From: Phycisphaerae bacterium
GTDB taxonomy: Bacteria; Planctomycetota; Phycisphaerae; Phycisphaerales; Phycisphaeraceae
Direction: 5' to 3'
Length of the DNA: 64,000 nt
Assembly (NCBI GenBank): GCA_030425705.1
Contig: JAUHZU010000002.1
Coordinates: 124,001 to 188,000 of the forward strand
Positions 42,688 through 51,204 of this stretch are shown here, in pieces. The notes beneath the pieces are model-generated. The model was given only the letters and a program-made list of their open reading frames with translations. It did no database searches and was not told the DNA's origin. Both the position numbers and the translations under genes were made by a program. Every line of letters starts with the position of its first letter. Within the stretch, counting starts at the first letter, position 1.

Positions 42688-43649
42688 CAGAGCCGGCTCA
42701 TCCGCCAGACGGCGCGGAACATGCCCGCCACCTGTTCCCGGTCGACCGTCCGCGGCTCGTACGCCGGGTTCAGCGGCTGCAGCCGGATCCGCCCCGCGTC
42801 GTCGTCCAGAAACACCCGCTTGAAGGTCGTCTCATGGTCCGGCTCCAGACGAACAAAGCAGTCGCAGCCGTCCACCACGTCCGCCAACGGCGAGAACACG
42901 ACGATGTCGCCCTCGGCGTAGGCCGGCTGCATCGATGCGCCGCACACCGTCGCCGCGAACGCATCGGGGTCGTTGCCGCCGTGCATCCCCGTGTAGCCCG
43001 GCACGACGACCAGCCCATCGCCCACCCGCGCGGGGTAGTCCAGGTCGGTAAACCCGGCCGGGTACCCCGCCGCGACCTTGTTGATCAGCGGGACGGGGGA
43101 GGGGTGAGGCGTGAGGGGCGGGGATGGAGCGAAGCCGTTCGGGGCACGGTCCGTGGGGGGCGACGACGCGGCCTCTCCCCCGGAGCCCACCTTCGCCGAA
43201 CGTGTGCCTCCCGCTCCGCGCGCCTCGATCCGCACCCCCCCCGCCTCGCCCCCCTCCCCCAGCACCGCGTTCAGCCGCCGGCCGAGCTGGCCGCTGCGGT
43301 ACAGCGCATCCAGGTCCTTGCCCGTGCCCTGCCGACGCTTCGCCCCCACCTGACGCAGCCACTGCGCCAGCTCGTGCCCGGCCCGGGCGCGGTCCTCGGC
43401 CTGCGCCAGCCGCTCCCGGATCGCCGGCGGCGTCCGTTCCCATTGCGCCGACCGCTCCAGCGCGCCCGGCTCCAGCTTCAGGGCGCGACCCAGACGCGCG
43501 AGCACCTTCCCCGACGGCGGGTTGTCCACGCGGTGGTTCTCGATCATCGAGAGGTACCCGCGCGTTACCCCCGACGCGTCGGCGAGGTCCGCCAGCGTCA
43601 GCCCCAGCGCTAAGCGGCGTTCGCGTACCCAGGCGCCAAGCTGCTGCAT
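42687..43649 (-). CDS. Phage-type repressor: HTH plus LexA/S24-like domain
   Basis: A 320-residue regulator. An XRE-type helix-turn-helix occupies about residues 1-65 (ALGLTLADLADASGVTRGYL, then SMIENHRVDNPPSG). A low-complexity linker follows, then an S24/LexA-like peptidase domain with the catalytic Ser in CGASMQPAYAEGD and the Lys in HETTFKRVFLDD. By analogy with cI and LexA it could cleave itself upon DNA damage. ATG 43649 is chosen because the HTH starts there. It is divergent from the HTH gene at 43776, and the region between holds inverted repeats that are candidate operators. Confidence 0.85.
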   Translation of the reverse strand: MQQLGAWVRERRLALGLTLADLADASGVTRGYLSMIENHRVDNPPSGKVLARLGRALKLEPGALERSAQWERTPPAIRERLAQAEDRARAGHELAQWLRQVGAKRRQGTGKDLDALYRSGQLGRRLNAVLGEGGEAGGVRIEARGAGGTRSAKVGSGGEAASSPPTDRAPNGFAPSPPLTPHPSPVPLINKVAAGYPAGFTDLDYPARVGDGLVVVPGYTGMHGGNDPDAFAATVCGASMQPAYAEGDIVVFSPLADVVDGCDCFVRLEPDHETTFKRVFLDDDAGRIRLQPLNPAYEPRTVDREQVAGMFRAVWRMSRL

Positions 43650-43673
43650 CGGTCCGGTTCCGGGCCCCACGGC

Positions 43674-43695
43674 GGGTTCAGAATCGGTTGAACCC
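43674..43695. promoter_or_regulatory. Candidate repressor operator 1
   Basis: GGGTTCA (43674-43680) and TGAACCC (43689-43695) form a perfect seven-base inverted repeat with an eight-base spacer. It lies 25 bases upstream of the repressor start, between two divergent genes, where a cI/LexA-like protein would bind. Confidence 0.55.
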
Positions 43696-43720
43696 GGCTT
43701 GACGCGGCCGGCCGATTCTG
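43679..43720. promoter_or_regulatory. Candidate operator 2, overlapping a TTGACG box
   Basis: CAGAATCGG (43679-43687) and CCGATTCTG (43712-43720) form a perfect nine-base inverted repeat separated by 24 bases. A TTGACG at 43699-43704 lies between the arms and points toward the gene at 43776. The arrangement suggests a regulated divergent promoter. Confidence 0.5.
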
Positions 43721-43775
43721 CGAAACTACCATACAAATACCAAACAAGCATTCACGCGTCAACCCGGAGGACCCC

Positions 43776-44186
43776 ATGGACCTGAAACACGTCACCGCCG
43801 CCAGCCAGGACCGGCGGACGGCCCTGCGGCTGGACCCCGAGCAGCTGGTCCGCCTCGCCGACGCCCTGCCCCGCGACGAGGCCCACCTCATCGTCGGCCG
43901 GTTCGCCGAGGGGCTGACCTACCGCGACCTCGCCCGCCGGCACCGCACGAACGCCCGCCTCATCCGCCGGCGGGTCGAACGCATCGCCGCACGCATGCAG
44001 TCCCCCGAGTTCCGCTTCACCCTCCTCCACGAGAAACAGCTCCCCGCCCGCATGCGCAAGACCGCCCGGCTGCTGTTCCTCCACGGCCAGTCCCTCCGCG
44101 AGACCGCCGAGGTCACCGGCCACACGCTCCACCGCATCCGTACCGACCGCGCGACCCTCAGCACCCTCGCCCGCGCCGCGGGGTAA
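43776..44186 (+). CDS. Small HTH (sigma region 4-like) protein
   Basis: A 136-residue protein with two helix-turn-helix-like segments: AHLIVGRFAEGLTYRDLARR near residue 40 (sigma-70 region 4 pattern) and RLLFLHGQSLRETAEVTGHT near residue 98. It has no sigma region 2, so it may be a transcription activator or late-gene regulator in the cassette. A clear GGAGG precedes the ATG. It is divergent from the repressor and may be its main target. Confidence 0.65.
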   Translation: MDLKHVTAASQDRRTALRLDPEQLVRLADALPRDEAHLIVGRFAEGLTYRDLARRHRTNARLIRRRVERIAARMQSPEFRFTLLHEKQLPARMRKTARLLFLHGQSLRETAEVTGHTLHRIRTDRATLSTLARAAG

Positions 44187-44251
44187 CCCACGCGTGCCGC
44201 CACAGACCCTGTAAGCCCGACCGCGCAACGCCGCGCGGCGGCCGTACCGCC

Positions 44252-44986
44252 ATGCTCGAGCTGACCCTTCAACACACCGTGACACAGCACCGCGCGGTCA
44301 CGCCGCGCGCCCTGGAAATCGCCGGGATGTTCGGGCTGGACCCGGGCGGGGCCGAGGGCGTTGTGGTCGTCCCGCCGACGACGCTGACGCTCGCGCCGGG
44401 CCGGGTGGTCTTCATCACCGGCGCGTCGGGCGGCGGCAAGTCGACGATGCTCCGGCTCATCCGCGAGCAGGTCGCGGCGCTGCGCGACGACGCATCAGGG
44501 GCGGGCGGGCCCGTTACGGTGCCGGCCGTGATCGAGATGGGCCGGGTGCCGGTGCCGGGCGACCGCGCGGTGGTGGATGGGTTTGACCCGGCCTTGCCGC
44601 TGGCGGGGGTCTTGCGTTGCCTGGGGTTGGCCGGGCTCAGCGATGCGCGGGTGATGCTGCGTCGGCCGGGCGAGTTGTCGGAGGGACAGTGCGCCCGGCT
44701 GGTGCTGGCGCACACGCTCGCCGCCGCGCAGGCCGCAGACAGCGGCTGGGTCGTCGTGCTGATCGACGAGCTGGGCGCGACGCTGGACCGCCCGACGGCG
44801 CGGGCGATCGCCGCGGGGCTGCGCAAGTGGGCGACGCGATCAAGCGTGTGCATCGTCGCCGCGACCACGCACGACGACCTGCTCGAGCCGCTCTGCCCCG
44901 ACACCGTGGTTGACAAGGGGCCCGGCGGAGCGATCGACGTCATGCACCGCGCACCCGACCACACCCCCGGGCGAGACACGGCTTGA
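44252..44986 (+). CDS. ABC-type ATPase, partner of the GNAT protein
   Basis: A 244-residue soluble ABC ATPase with no membrane partner in the cassette. Walker A is GASGGGKSTMLRLIREQ near residue 66, the signature is LSEGQCARLVLAHTLA near 148, and Walker B is VVVLIDELGATLD near 170. With the next gene it matches the architecture of ABC-ATPase-acetyltransferase fusions (COG2401), here split into two genes with overlapping stop and start. Such ATPases act on DNA or RNA rather than in transport. The exact role is unknown. Confidence 0.8.
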   Translation: MLELTLQHTVTQHRAVTPRALEIAGMFGLDPGGAEGVVVVPPTTLTLAPGRVVFITGASGGGKSTMLRLIREQVAALRDDASGAGGPVTVPAVIEMGRVPVPGDRAVVDGFDPALPLAGVLRCLGLAGLSDARVMLRRPGELSEGQCARLVLAHTLAAAQAADSGWVVVLIDELGATLDRPTARAIAAGLRKWATRSSVCIVAATTHDDLLEPLCPDTVVDKGPGGAIDVMHRAPDHTPGRDTA

Positions 44987-45816
44987 AATCGTACGCAACG
45001 ACAACCGCCCCGCCTACATGCCCGGGCCTGCGCACACGATTCGACGCGCTGCCGGCCGCGCGGGCCTGGGATGGGATTCAACTGCGCACCGGCACGGCGC
45101 AGGACTTCGCCGCGCTCGCGGGCCACCACTACCGCGCGGCCCGGCCGGCCACGATGATGCGCGTGTTCGCGCTGCACGACCCGGCCCCCGCCGTCGCCGA
45201 CCGCTTCTACGGCCGGGCCGATCCCAACGGCCGGGCGGTCGCGGTGCTGGTCGAGTCGCTGCCCGCGCTGTCGTGCCTTCTGCGCGACGCGGCGTTGGGC
45301 GGGCGGTACAACGCGCTCCCGGCTCGGCAGCGCGCCCGGCTGCTCAACGCCGAGGTCCGCTGCATCAGCCGGGTGATCGTCGACCCGCGCTACCGCGGGC
45401 TGGGCCTGGCCGTCCGGCTGGTCCGGCACGCGCTGGCGACCGCGACGACGCCCTACACCGAGGCACTCGCGGCGATGGGCACGGCCAGCCCGTTCTTCGA
45501 GAAGGCGGGGATGTCGGCGTACGAGCGCCCGCCCCACCCGCACGATGAACGCCTGGCCGCCGCGCTGGCTGCGTGCGGGCTGTCGACACACGCGCTGCTG
45601 CGTGCCGACACGTGGGAGGGTGTGTTGGGTGCGGTCGAACCGGGCCGGCATGCCTGGCTGACGCGTGAGCTGGCGCGGTGGTACCGCTCGGCCGTTGGCC
45701 GATCCGCCGGGGCGTCGCGCGACCCGGCCGACCACCTCCGCGCTGCGCGGCACAAGCTCGGGGCCCGGCCCGTGTACTACCTGCATGCCAACCCGCACGT
45801 CATCGCACCAACGTGA
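44983..45816 (+). CDS. GNAT acetyltransferase-like partner of the ABC ATPase
   Basis: A 277-residue protein with a GNAT acetyl-CoA site: NAEVRCISRVIVDPRYRGLG near residue 126 and a following AVRLVRHALA. The C-terminal part (about 190-277) has no recognised domain. Its start is a TTG that shares a TGA with the ATPase stop, so the two are co-translated and probably bind each other. GNAT-type proteins linked to phage genes include DNA-modifying Mom, but I see no proof that this one modifies DNA. An alternative is a toxin-like or RNA-acetylating enzyme. Confidence 0.75.
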   Translation: MKSYATTTAPPTCPGLRTRFDALPAARAWDGIQLRTGTAQDFAALAGHHYRAARPATMMRVFALHDPAPAVADRFYGRADPNGRAVAVLVESLPALSCLLRDAALGGRYNALPARQRARLLNAEVRCISRVIVDPRYRGLGLAVRLVRHALATATTPYTEALAAMGTASPFFEKAGMSAYERPPHPHDERLAAALAACGLSTHALLRADTWEGVLGAVEPGRHAWLTRELARWYRSAVGRSAGASRDPADHLRAARHKLGARPVYYLHANPHVIAPT

Positions 45817-45889
45817 TAACGCGCCTTACGCCACGCCTGTTTCTCACGGAATGATGTCCGATTCGCACCCCCGACCGGGACGCTACAGG

Positions 45890-46483
45890 ATGAGTACCCC
45901 CACCCCGCGGCCGATCGCGCTGGACCGGCTCCGGCCGCACCCGCGCAATAGCAACGTGATGCCCGGCAAGCTGCTGAAGAAACTGACCGAGCACATCGGG
46001 CGGACCGGGCGATACCCGCCGGTCATCGTTCGGCCGCTGGGTGCGGATTACCAGGTCCTCGACGGGCACCACCGTGTGCAGGCGCTGCGGGAGCTTGGCC
46101 ATCACGCGGCGCGCTGCGAGGTGTGGGATGTGGACGACCGCGAGGCGTTGGTGCTGCTGGCGACGCTCAACCGGTTGGAGGGGGCCGACAACCCGAAGAA
46201 GCGCGGGGCGTTGGTCGGCGCGTTGCGTGAGACGGCGGCGCTGCCGGACCTGGCGAAGCTGTTGCCCGAGGAGACGGGCCGGCTCGCGGCGCTGTCGCGG
46301 CTGCACGATGCGCCGCCGCCCGCGCCGCTGCCGCCGGACGCGCTGCGGGATGCGCCGGTCGCGGTCACGTTTTTTATGACGCCCGACCAACGCCGGGCCT
46401 TGGACAGTCGGCTGAACGCGCACGGCGGGACCCGCGCGTCGGCGCTGCTTGAGCTCGTCGGGGTGGTGACGCATGGCCGATGA
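45890..46483 (+). CDS. ParB/Srx-like nuclease-domain protein
   Basis: A 197-residue protein with an N-terminal ParB/sulfiredoxin-type domain: DRLRPHPRNSNVM near residue 9, GRYPPVIVRPLG, and the signature DGHHRVQALRELGH near 55 (family GxxRxxA/E). The C-terminus is short and helical. No ParA partner is present, so it is unlikely to partition a plasmid; in phage clusters such domains are often predicted to help DNA modification or packaging. ATG 45890 is chosen, with ATG 45851 as an alternative. Its end overlaps the next gene by 11 bases. Confidence 0.78.
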   Translation: MSTPTPRPIALDRLRPHPRNSNVMPGKLLKKLTEHIGRTGRYPPVIVRPLGADYQVLDGHHRVQALRELGHHAARCEVWDVDDREALVLLATLNRLEGADNPKKRGALVGALRETAALPDLAKLLPEETGRLAALSRLHDAPPPAPLPPDALRDAPVAVTFFMTPDQRRALDSRLNAHGGTRASALLELVGVVTHGR

Positions 46484-46928
46484 TGCACCACCCGGCGGTG
46501 TGGCCGGCCCCGCGGCGTCGGCGCTGATGCGCGAGCTGGCCCGGGCCGAGCACGACGTGCTGACGCTCGGCGAGCGGCACGGCCTGGGGCTGAGCGAGCT
46601 CTCGGCCTGGGCGGCGCAGCCCGAGACCCAGCGCACGGTAGCCGGGCTCTGCCTGCTGGCCGACCTGCAGACGCAGCTCCTGCTGTCGCGCTATCGCCTG
46701 GTCGCCGCGACGCGTCTGGTCGGCCAGGCGACCGGGCGGGACGAGTCGCTGTCGCCCGAGCAGGTGCGCAAGGCCTGCGTCGACCTCCTGAAGATCGAGC
46801 TGGACCGCGTCGCTTCAGTCTCGACGGCCGATGCGGACGCGCTGGATGACCCCGCGCTCGATGCGTTGCGCGCGGCGTTGGATGTGCCGGCCGGTGGGCC
46901 GGTGGCAACACCCCAGGACCCCGAGTGA
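46473..46928 (+). CDS. Small terminase-like protein (by position)
   Basis: A 151-residue, mostly helical protein (LMRELARAEHDVLTLGERHG, then LADLQTQLLLSRYRLVAATR) that overlaps the ParB gene by 11 bases and the large terminase by four. Its size, helical character and place directly ahead of the large terminase fit a small terminase subunit, but I cannot see a definite DNA-binding motif. The call rests mainly on context. Confidence 0.5.
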   Translation: MADDAPPGGVAGPAASALMRELARAEHDVLTLGERHGLGLSELSAWAAQPETQRTVAGLCLLADLQTQLLLSRYRLVAATRLVGQATGRDESLSPEQVRKACVDLLKIELDRVASVSTADADALDDPALDALRAALDVPAGGPVATPQDPE

Positions 46929-48508
46929 GCCGACCGATGGCTGTACGTCTGAAGGCGGTCGCGCCGCGCCCCGGGCGGCGGCTGCGCCAGTTGCAACACC
47001 TGCGCCCGACCACGCCCGGGCAGCTCTACCGGTTTGTGTCGGCGGGGCTGGGGCTGTCGGTGCCGAGCGTGTCGGTGTCGGGGCTGGGGTGCTCGCCGTT
47101 CGACTACCTGCAGGACGGGTACTTCGGTGCGGCGGGTGATGCGTTGGTGTGGGCGAACCGGGGTGGGGGCAAGACGATGCTGGGCGCGGCGGCGACGCTG
47201 CTGGACCTGTTGTTCCGGCCGGGCGTGCAGGTGCGGGTGCTGGGCGGGTCGCTGGCGCAGAGCGAGAAGATGTACGAGCACCTGCGTGCGCTGCTGGATC
47301 GTCCGGTGTTCCGTGGGGGTGGCGGGGTGCTGGCGGGTACGCCGACGGCGCGGCGGGTGGTGCTGGCCAACGGCAGCCGGGTAGAGCTGTTGGCGGGCAG
47401 CCAGCGGAGCGTGCGCGGCACGCGGGTGCATATCCTGCGCTGCGACGAGGTCGAAGAGATGGACCGCGACGTCTGGGAGGCGGCGCAGCTTGTCACACGC
47501 TCGGGTGTCTGTGGGGGCGCGTGGGTGCAAGGCCGGATCGAGGCGCTGTCGACCATGCACCGGGTCGGCGGGCTGATGGCTTCACTGACCACAGGGAGCG
47601 AGGGCGTAAGCGTCGGCACTCCGCAGGCCGCGTCGGATGCCGAACACCCCCCGGGCCTGGCGAAGCGGAAGCTGTACCGGTGGAACGCGATGGACGTGGT
47701 GGCGCGTTGCCCGGCGGCGCTGCCTTGCGAGGGGTGTGCGTTGTGGGACGCGTGTGGCGGCCGGGCGAAGCGTGCGGACGGGTTCGTGCCGGTGTCGGAC
47801 CTCCTGCGGTCGCGGTCGCGGGTGAGCGACCGGGCCTGGGAGTCGGAGATGCTGTGCCTTCGGCCGGTGACGCGGGACTGTGTGTACTACCAGTTCTCGC
47901 GCGACCGGCACGTGCTGTCGGAGGGGGACCCGCGATTGCACTGCGCTCAGACTCGGTGGGAGGATGGTGCGCGTTGGGTGGGGGGTATGGATTTCGGGAT
48001 CCGCGGTGAGACGACGCTGCTGTGGGCGGTGTCGGCGGGCGAGGGGCCGGACGCGGCGCTGACGGTGGTGGCCGAGTACGCGGAGCGCGACCGCACGGTG
48101 TCGGCGAACCTGGAGCACGCCGCGGCGCTGGCGGACCGTCTGGGGCTCGTGCCGCCCGCGGGGCTGGCGTGGTTGGCGGCGGACCCGGCGGGTCAGCAGC
48201 GCAACGGGCAGACCGGGAGGACGGACCTGGCGGTGCTGCGGTCGGCGGGCTGCCGGGTGCGGGCCCCGCGGGCGTCGGTCGCCGTGGGGATCGACAAGGT
48301 CCGTCGTCGGCTGGACCGGGGGCTGCTGGCGATCCACCCGCGGTGTGTCCGGCTGGTGTCGGCGCTCGAGCGTTACCACTTCGACAGCGCCCGCCCGCAG
48401 CGCGAGGAGCCGGTGAAGGATGGGGCGGACCACCTGTGCGATGCGCTGCGTTATCTGGTCCTCGCGCAGGACGCGGGGGCCGGGCCCGTGACGGTTCGGG
48501 GGTACTGA
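46925..48508 (+). CDS. Phage large terminase-like protein with Cys cluster
   Basis: A 527-residue protein with the two-domain plan of a large terminase. The ATPase part has Walker A WANRGGGKTMLGAAATLL near residue 79 and Walker B VHILRCDEVEEMDRD near 170. The nuclease part has acidic positions in GGMDFGIRGETTLLW, AADPAGQQRN and DHLCDALRYLVLA, matching the RuvC/RNase H-like fold. Between them is an unusual cysteine cluster (CPAALPCEGCALWDACGG, about residues 261-278) that could bind zinc or iron-sulfur. The start is GTG 46925, overlapping the previous stop. No portal, capsid or tail genes follow. Confidence 0.85.
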   Translation: MSRPMAVRLKAVAPRPGRRLRQLQHLRPTTPGQLYRFVSAGLGLSVPSVSVSGLGCSPFDYLQDGYFGAAGDALVWANRGGGKTMLGAAATLLDLLFRPGVQVRVLGGSLAQSEKMYEHLRALLDRPVFRGGGGVLAGTPTARRVVLANGSRVELLAGSQRSVRGTRVHILRCDEVEEMDRDVWEAAQLVTRSGVCGGAWVQGRIEALSTMHRVGGLMASLTTGSEGVSVGTPQAASDAEHPPGLAKRKLYRWNAMDVVARCPAALPCEGCALWDACGGRAKRADGFVPVSDLLRSRSRVSDRAWESEMLCLRPVTRDCVYYQFSRDRHVLSEGDPRLHCAQTRWEDGARWVGGMDFGIRGETTLLWAVSAGEGPDAALTVVAEYAERDRTVSANLEHAAALADRLGLVPPAGLAWLAADPAGQQRNGQTGRTDLAVLRSAGCRVRAPRASVAVGIDKVRRRLDRGLLAIHPRCVRLVSALERYHFDSARPQREEPVKDGADHLCDALRYLVLAQDAGAGPVTVRGY

Positions 48509-48625
48509 CGGGTCTGGCGCGGCTGGGCGGGATGGTGTTGGCCGGGGATCGTGGTGTGGGGTAAAGCACGGGCCGGGGTGGGCCGAAGAGCGAGATAACC
48601 CATGTCACGATGAGGAGGCCAGGGG

Positions 48626-49378
48626 ATGAGCCAGGGCTGGATGCGGATCAGAGAGGCAGCACATTTGATGGAACTGAGCCAGTCGACGGTCCGCCGTCGG
48701 GTGGACAACGGCGAGATGCGCGGGCGGGTCGGCCCGTCGGGGCGGCAGGAGGTGTTCCTGCCGGCGAAGCTGCGCCGCGAACTGGAAGCGAAGGCGACGC
48801 CGCCATGCGCGCCCGGCCACCTGCTGCGTGGCAAGGGCGAAGACGAACACGAAGATTCGGCGGGTCAAACGCCGGAGCCCGTCGCGGAGACGCCGACCGA
48901 AGCCGCCGCAGCGACCGAGGCGTCGGCCGACGAAACGGCGCAGGCCGGAGGCGACGTGCTGAAGCGGTACGAGCGCTTGGCCGGCGGGAGCCTGATGCTC
49001 GCGCAGCAGCACAGCGACGAATTGAAGAAGCACGCGGACAGCGCCTACGAACAGCTCGCGCACACGCGTAGCCAGATCCGCCAGCTGCGCAAGTTCGCGC
49101 TGGCCGGGTGGGTGAGTAGCGCGGCGGCGTTGGTGTTTGGGTTGGTGCTGGCGGTGAACGCCTCTGCCGGGAAGCACAAGGCCCAGGCCGAGGCCGCGGC
49201 GAGCAAGGTCGAAGCACGCGAGGCCGATCAGCGTGCCAACGAGCTCAGCGACCTGCTCCGCGCGGCGCGCACCTCCTCGGCGCAGCCCGCGGCCGACGGC
49301 GTGCTCGGCACGGGTCGGGGCCTGATCAGCGAGGGCCGACGCGGCCCGGACCGCACCGCGAACGTGACCACCGAGTAG
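48626..49378 (+). CDS. HTH protein with coiled coil and membrane anchor
   Basis: A 250-residue protein. Residues 1-55 form an excisionase/MerR-like HTH (MRIREAAHLMELSQSTVRRR). An acidic Ala/Glu-rich linker and a coiled coil (about 105-155) follow, then one membrane segment (AGWVSSAAALVFGLVLAVNA, about 157-176) and a second helical region. A DNA-binding domain tied to the membrane is unusual; it could anchor DNA or sense the envelope. GAGGAGG precedes the ATG. It closes the phage-derived cassette. Confidence 0.65.
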   Translation: MSQGWMRIREAAHLMELSQSTVRRRVDNGEMRGRVGPSGRQEVFLPAKLRRELEAKATPPCAPGHLLRGKGEDEHEDSAGQTPEPVAETPTEAAAATEASADETAQAGGDVLKRYERLAGGSLMLAQQHSDELKKHADSAYEQLAHTRSQIRQLRKFALAGWVSSAAALVFGLVLAVNASAGKHKAQAEAAASKVEAREADQRANELSDLLRAARTSSAQPAADGVLGTGRGLISEGRRGPDRTANVTTE

Positions 49379-49407
49379 CGACAGCGCACATCATTACGTG
49401 ATACACA

Positions 49408-49437
49408 GCCGCCGCGTCACACGCGGCGGTTGTTGTT
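49408..49437 (+). terminator. Terminator at the end of the phage-derived cassette
   Basis: GCCGCCGCGT (49408-49417) pairs with ACGCGGCGGT (49421-49430) around a three-base loop, followed by TGTTGTT. It lies 30 bases after the HTH membrane protein stop and before the convergent peptidase. Confidence 0.8.
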
Positions 49438-49455
49438 TGGATTCCGCCGATTGGC

Positions 49456-51201
49456 TCACGCCTCATCCGCGAGGTCGTCCATTATCTCGGCGACATCGTT
49501 GATGAGCGGCTCGAGCGTGTCGCGGCTGAAGTCGAAGCGGATGCCCGCGGCCTCGAACAGCCCCGGGAGCGTCCGCGTCTTGCCCAGCGACAGCGCGTAG
49601 CGGTAGTGGGCGAGCGCCTGCTCCGGGTTGCTCCGGTACTGCTGCCAGAGCTGGAGCGCGCCGAGCTGGGCGATGCCGTACTCAACGTAGTAGAACGGGT
49701 AGTGCGGCAGGTGGATCTGCCGCTGCCAGTAGGCGGCGAGTTCGTCGTCTAGGCCGGACCAGTCGACACCCGCGCCGCCGTGCCGCGTGCCGTAGGTCTC
49801 GACGATGTTTAGCCAGGCGGCGGTGCGTTCGTCGGGGGTGTGCGCTGGGTTGGCGTAGACCCAGTGCTGGAAGCGGTCGATGACGGCCATCCAGGGGAAG
49901 AAGCGGACGATGCCCTCGAGCAGCTCGTGCTTGGCGCGGCGGGCGGCGGCCTCGTCGCCGGGGTAGAACCGGCCGTAGTGGTCGAGCCCGAACAGTTCCA
50001 TCGTCATCGACGCGACCTCGGCGAACTCGATCGGCGTGCCCTGGTTGAAGTAGCACGGCTGGGTGGCGCTCGCCCACATGTAGTGGAACGCGTGGCCCGC
50101 CTCGTGCAGCATCACGCGCACATCGATCTGCCGGCCCGCGGCGTTCATGAAGATGAACGGCTCGCGGCGCTCGGTCAGCGACGACTGGAACCCGCCGCCC
50201 CGCTTGCCCTTGCGCGCGACCAGGTCGAGGTTGCGGCCCATCTTCAGGTGGGCGAAGTCCTCGGCCAGGGACGGGTCCACCTCCGCGAAGATCGCCGCGC
50301 AGCCATCGACCAGCCCCTGCGCATCGTCGGAGGCAAAGGGGTTGAGCGGGGCTCGGCCGTGCGGGTCGGCGTTGGCGTCCCAGGGGCGGAGGGCATCGAC
50401 ACCCAGCGCGGCCCGGCGCTTGGCGTTGAGCGCACGGACGCGGGGCACGCAGACCTCGGCGATCGCGTCGCAGAACCGGGCGCAGTCGTCGCGGGTGTAG
50501 TCGAACCGCCGGCTGTCGCGCCACTGCCACTCGGTGTAGTCGGGTAGCCCGGCGTTCTTCGCCATCTGGTCCCGCAGCGCAACCTGCTCGCTATAGATCG
50601 CGTCGATCGCGTCGCGCACGGTCAGCCGCTGCTCGGCGTCCAGGCGCCAGGCCTCCTCGCGGGTCGCGCGGTCGGGGTCTTCCTGGTACTTCGCGAGCTG
50701 GGGCAGCGCACGTTCTTCGCCGCGGAACTGTACGGTCAGGCCGCCCAGGTGCTTGTCGTAGTCGCTGGCCAGTTTGGTGAGCCGGGTCTGCAGCGGGACG
50801 TTCTCGGCACGGAACAGCTCGACGCCCGCCCGCCAGTCGCGCACCATCGTCGAGAACTCGTCGGCGGGTAGCTGATCCGCCAGCCCGCTGTCCAGGAGCT
50901 TGCGTTCGAGCACGTCGCGGGCCGGGGCGAGCTTGGGCGCGATCTGCTCGACCCAGTGCAAGAACGCGCGGTCGACGTCGTCCGATTCGGTATCGCAGGC
51001 CTTGGCGATGTTGACCCGCGCGCCGTGCTCGCGGAGGACGGCGACCAGCTCGCCGTAGTCCGCGACCCACTGCTCCGCCTCGCCGACGGTGGCGAGCGTG
51101 CGCTGGGTGAGGTCGTCGAAGAGCGGCTGGGCCTGCGCCCAGTCGGCGGGGTCGAAGTCCTTGGGGACGAAGCGGCGGGTGAGGGCGGCGGCGACGGGCA
51201 T
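49456..51201 (-). CDS. M3-family oligoendopeptidase
   Basis: A 581-residue zinc metallopeptidase of the M3 (thimet/PepF) family. The zinc-binding HExxH motif is in LHEAGHAFHYM near residue 370, and the third ligand Glu is expected in EFAEVASMTMELFG near 397. There is no signal peptide, so it acts on peptides in the cytoplasm. A three-base gap separates it from the membrane protein gene upstream, suggesting one transcript. Length is typical of the family. Confidence 0.92.
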   Translation of the reverse strand: MPVAAALTRRFVPKDFDPADWAQAQPLFDDLTQRTLATVGEAEQWVADYGELVAVLREHGARVNIAKACDTESDDVDRAFLHWVEQIAPKLAPARDVLERKLLDSGLADQLPADEFSTMVRDWRAGVELFRAENVPLQTRLTKLASDYDKHLGGLTVQFRGEERALPQLAKYQEDPDRATREEAWRLDAEQRLTVRDAIDAIYSEQVALRDQMAKNAGLPDYTEWQWRDSRRFDYTRDDCARFCDAIAEVCVPRVRALNAKRRAALGVDALRPWDANADPHGRAPLNPFASDDAQGLVDGCAAIFAEVDPSLAEDFAHLKMGRNLDLVARKGKRGGGFQSSLTERREPFIFMNAAGRQIDVRVMLHEAGHAFHYMWASATQPCYFNQGTPIEFAEVASMTMELFGLDHYGRFYPGDEAAARRAKHELLEGIVRFFPWMAVIDRFQHWVYANPAHTPDERTAAWLNIVETYGTRHGGAGVDWSGLDDELAAYWQRQIHLPHYPFYYVEYGIAQLGALQLWQQYRSNPEQALAHYRYALSLGKTRTLPGLFEAAGIRFDFSRDTLEPLINDVAEIMDDLADEA

Positions 51202-51204
51202 GGG

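Noticed and set aside
45890-46483. Plasmid partition locus
   Set aside because: There is a ParB-like domain but no ParA ATPase or parS-like repeats, and the gene overlaps terminase-type genes.
42687-49378. Intact prophage
   Set aside because: No integrase, portal, capsid, tail or lysis gene and no attachment repeats were seen within or around the cassette.
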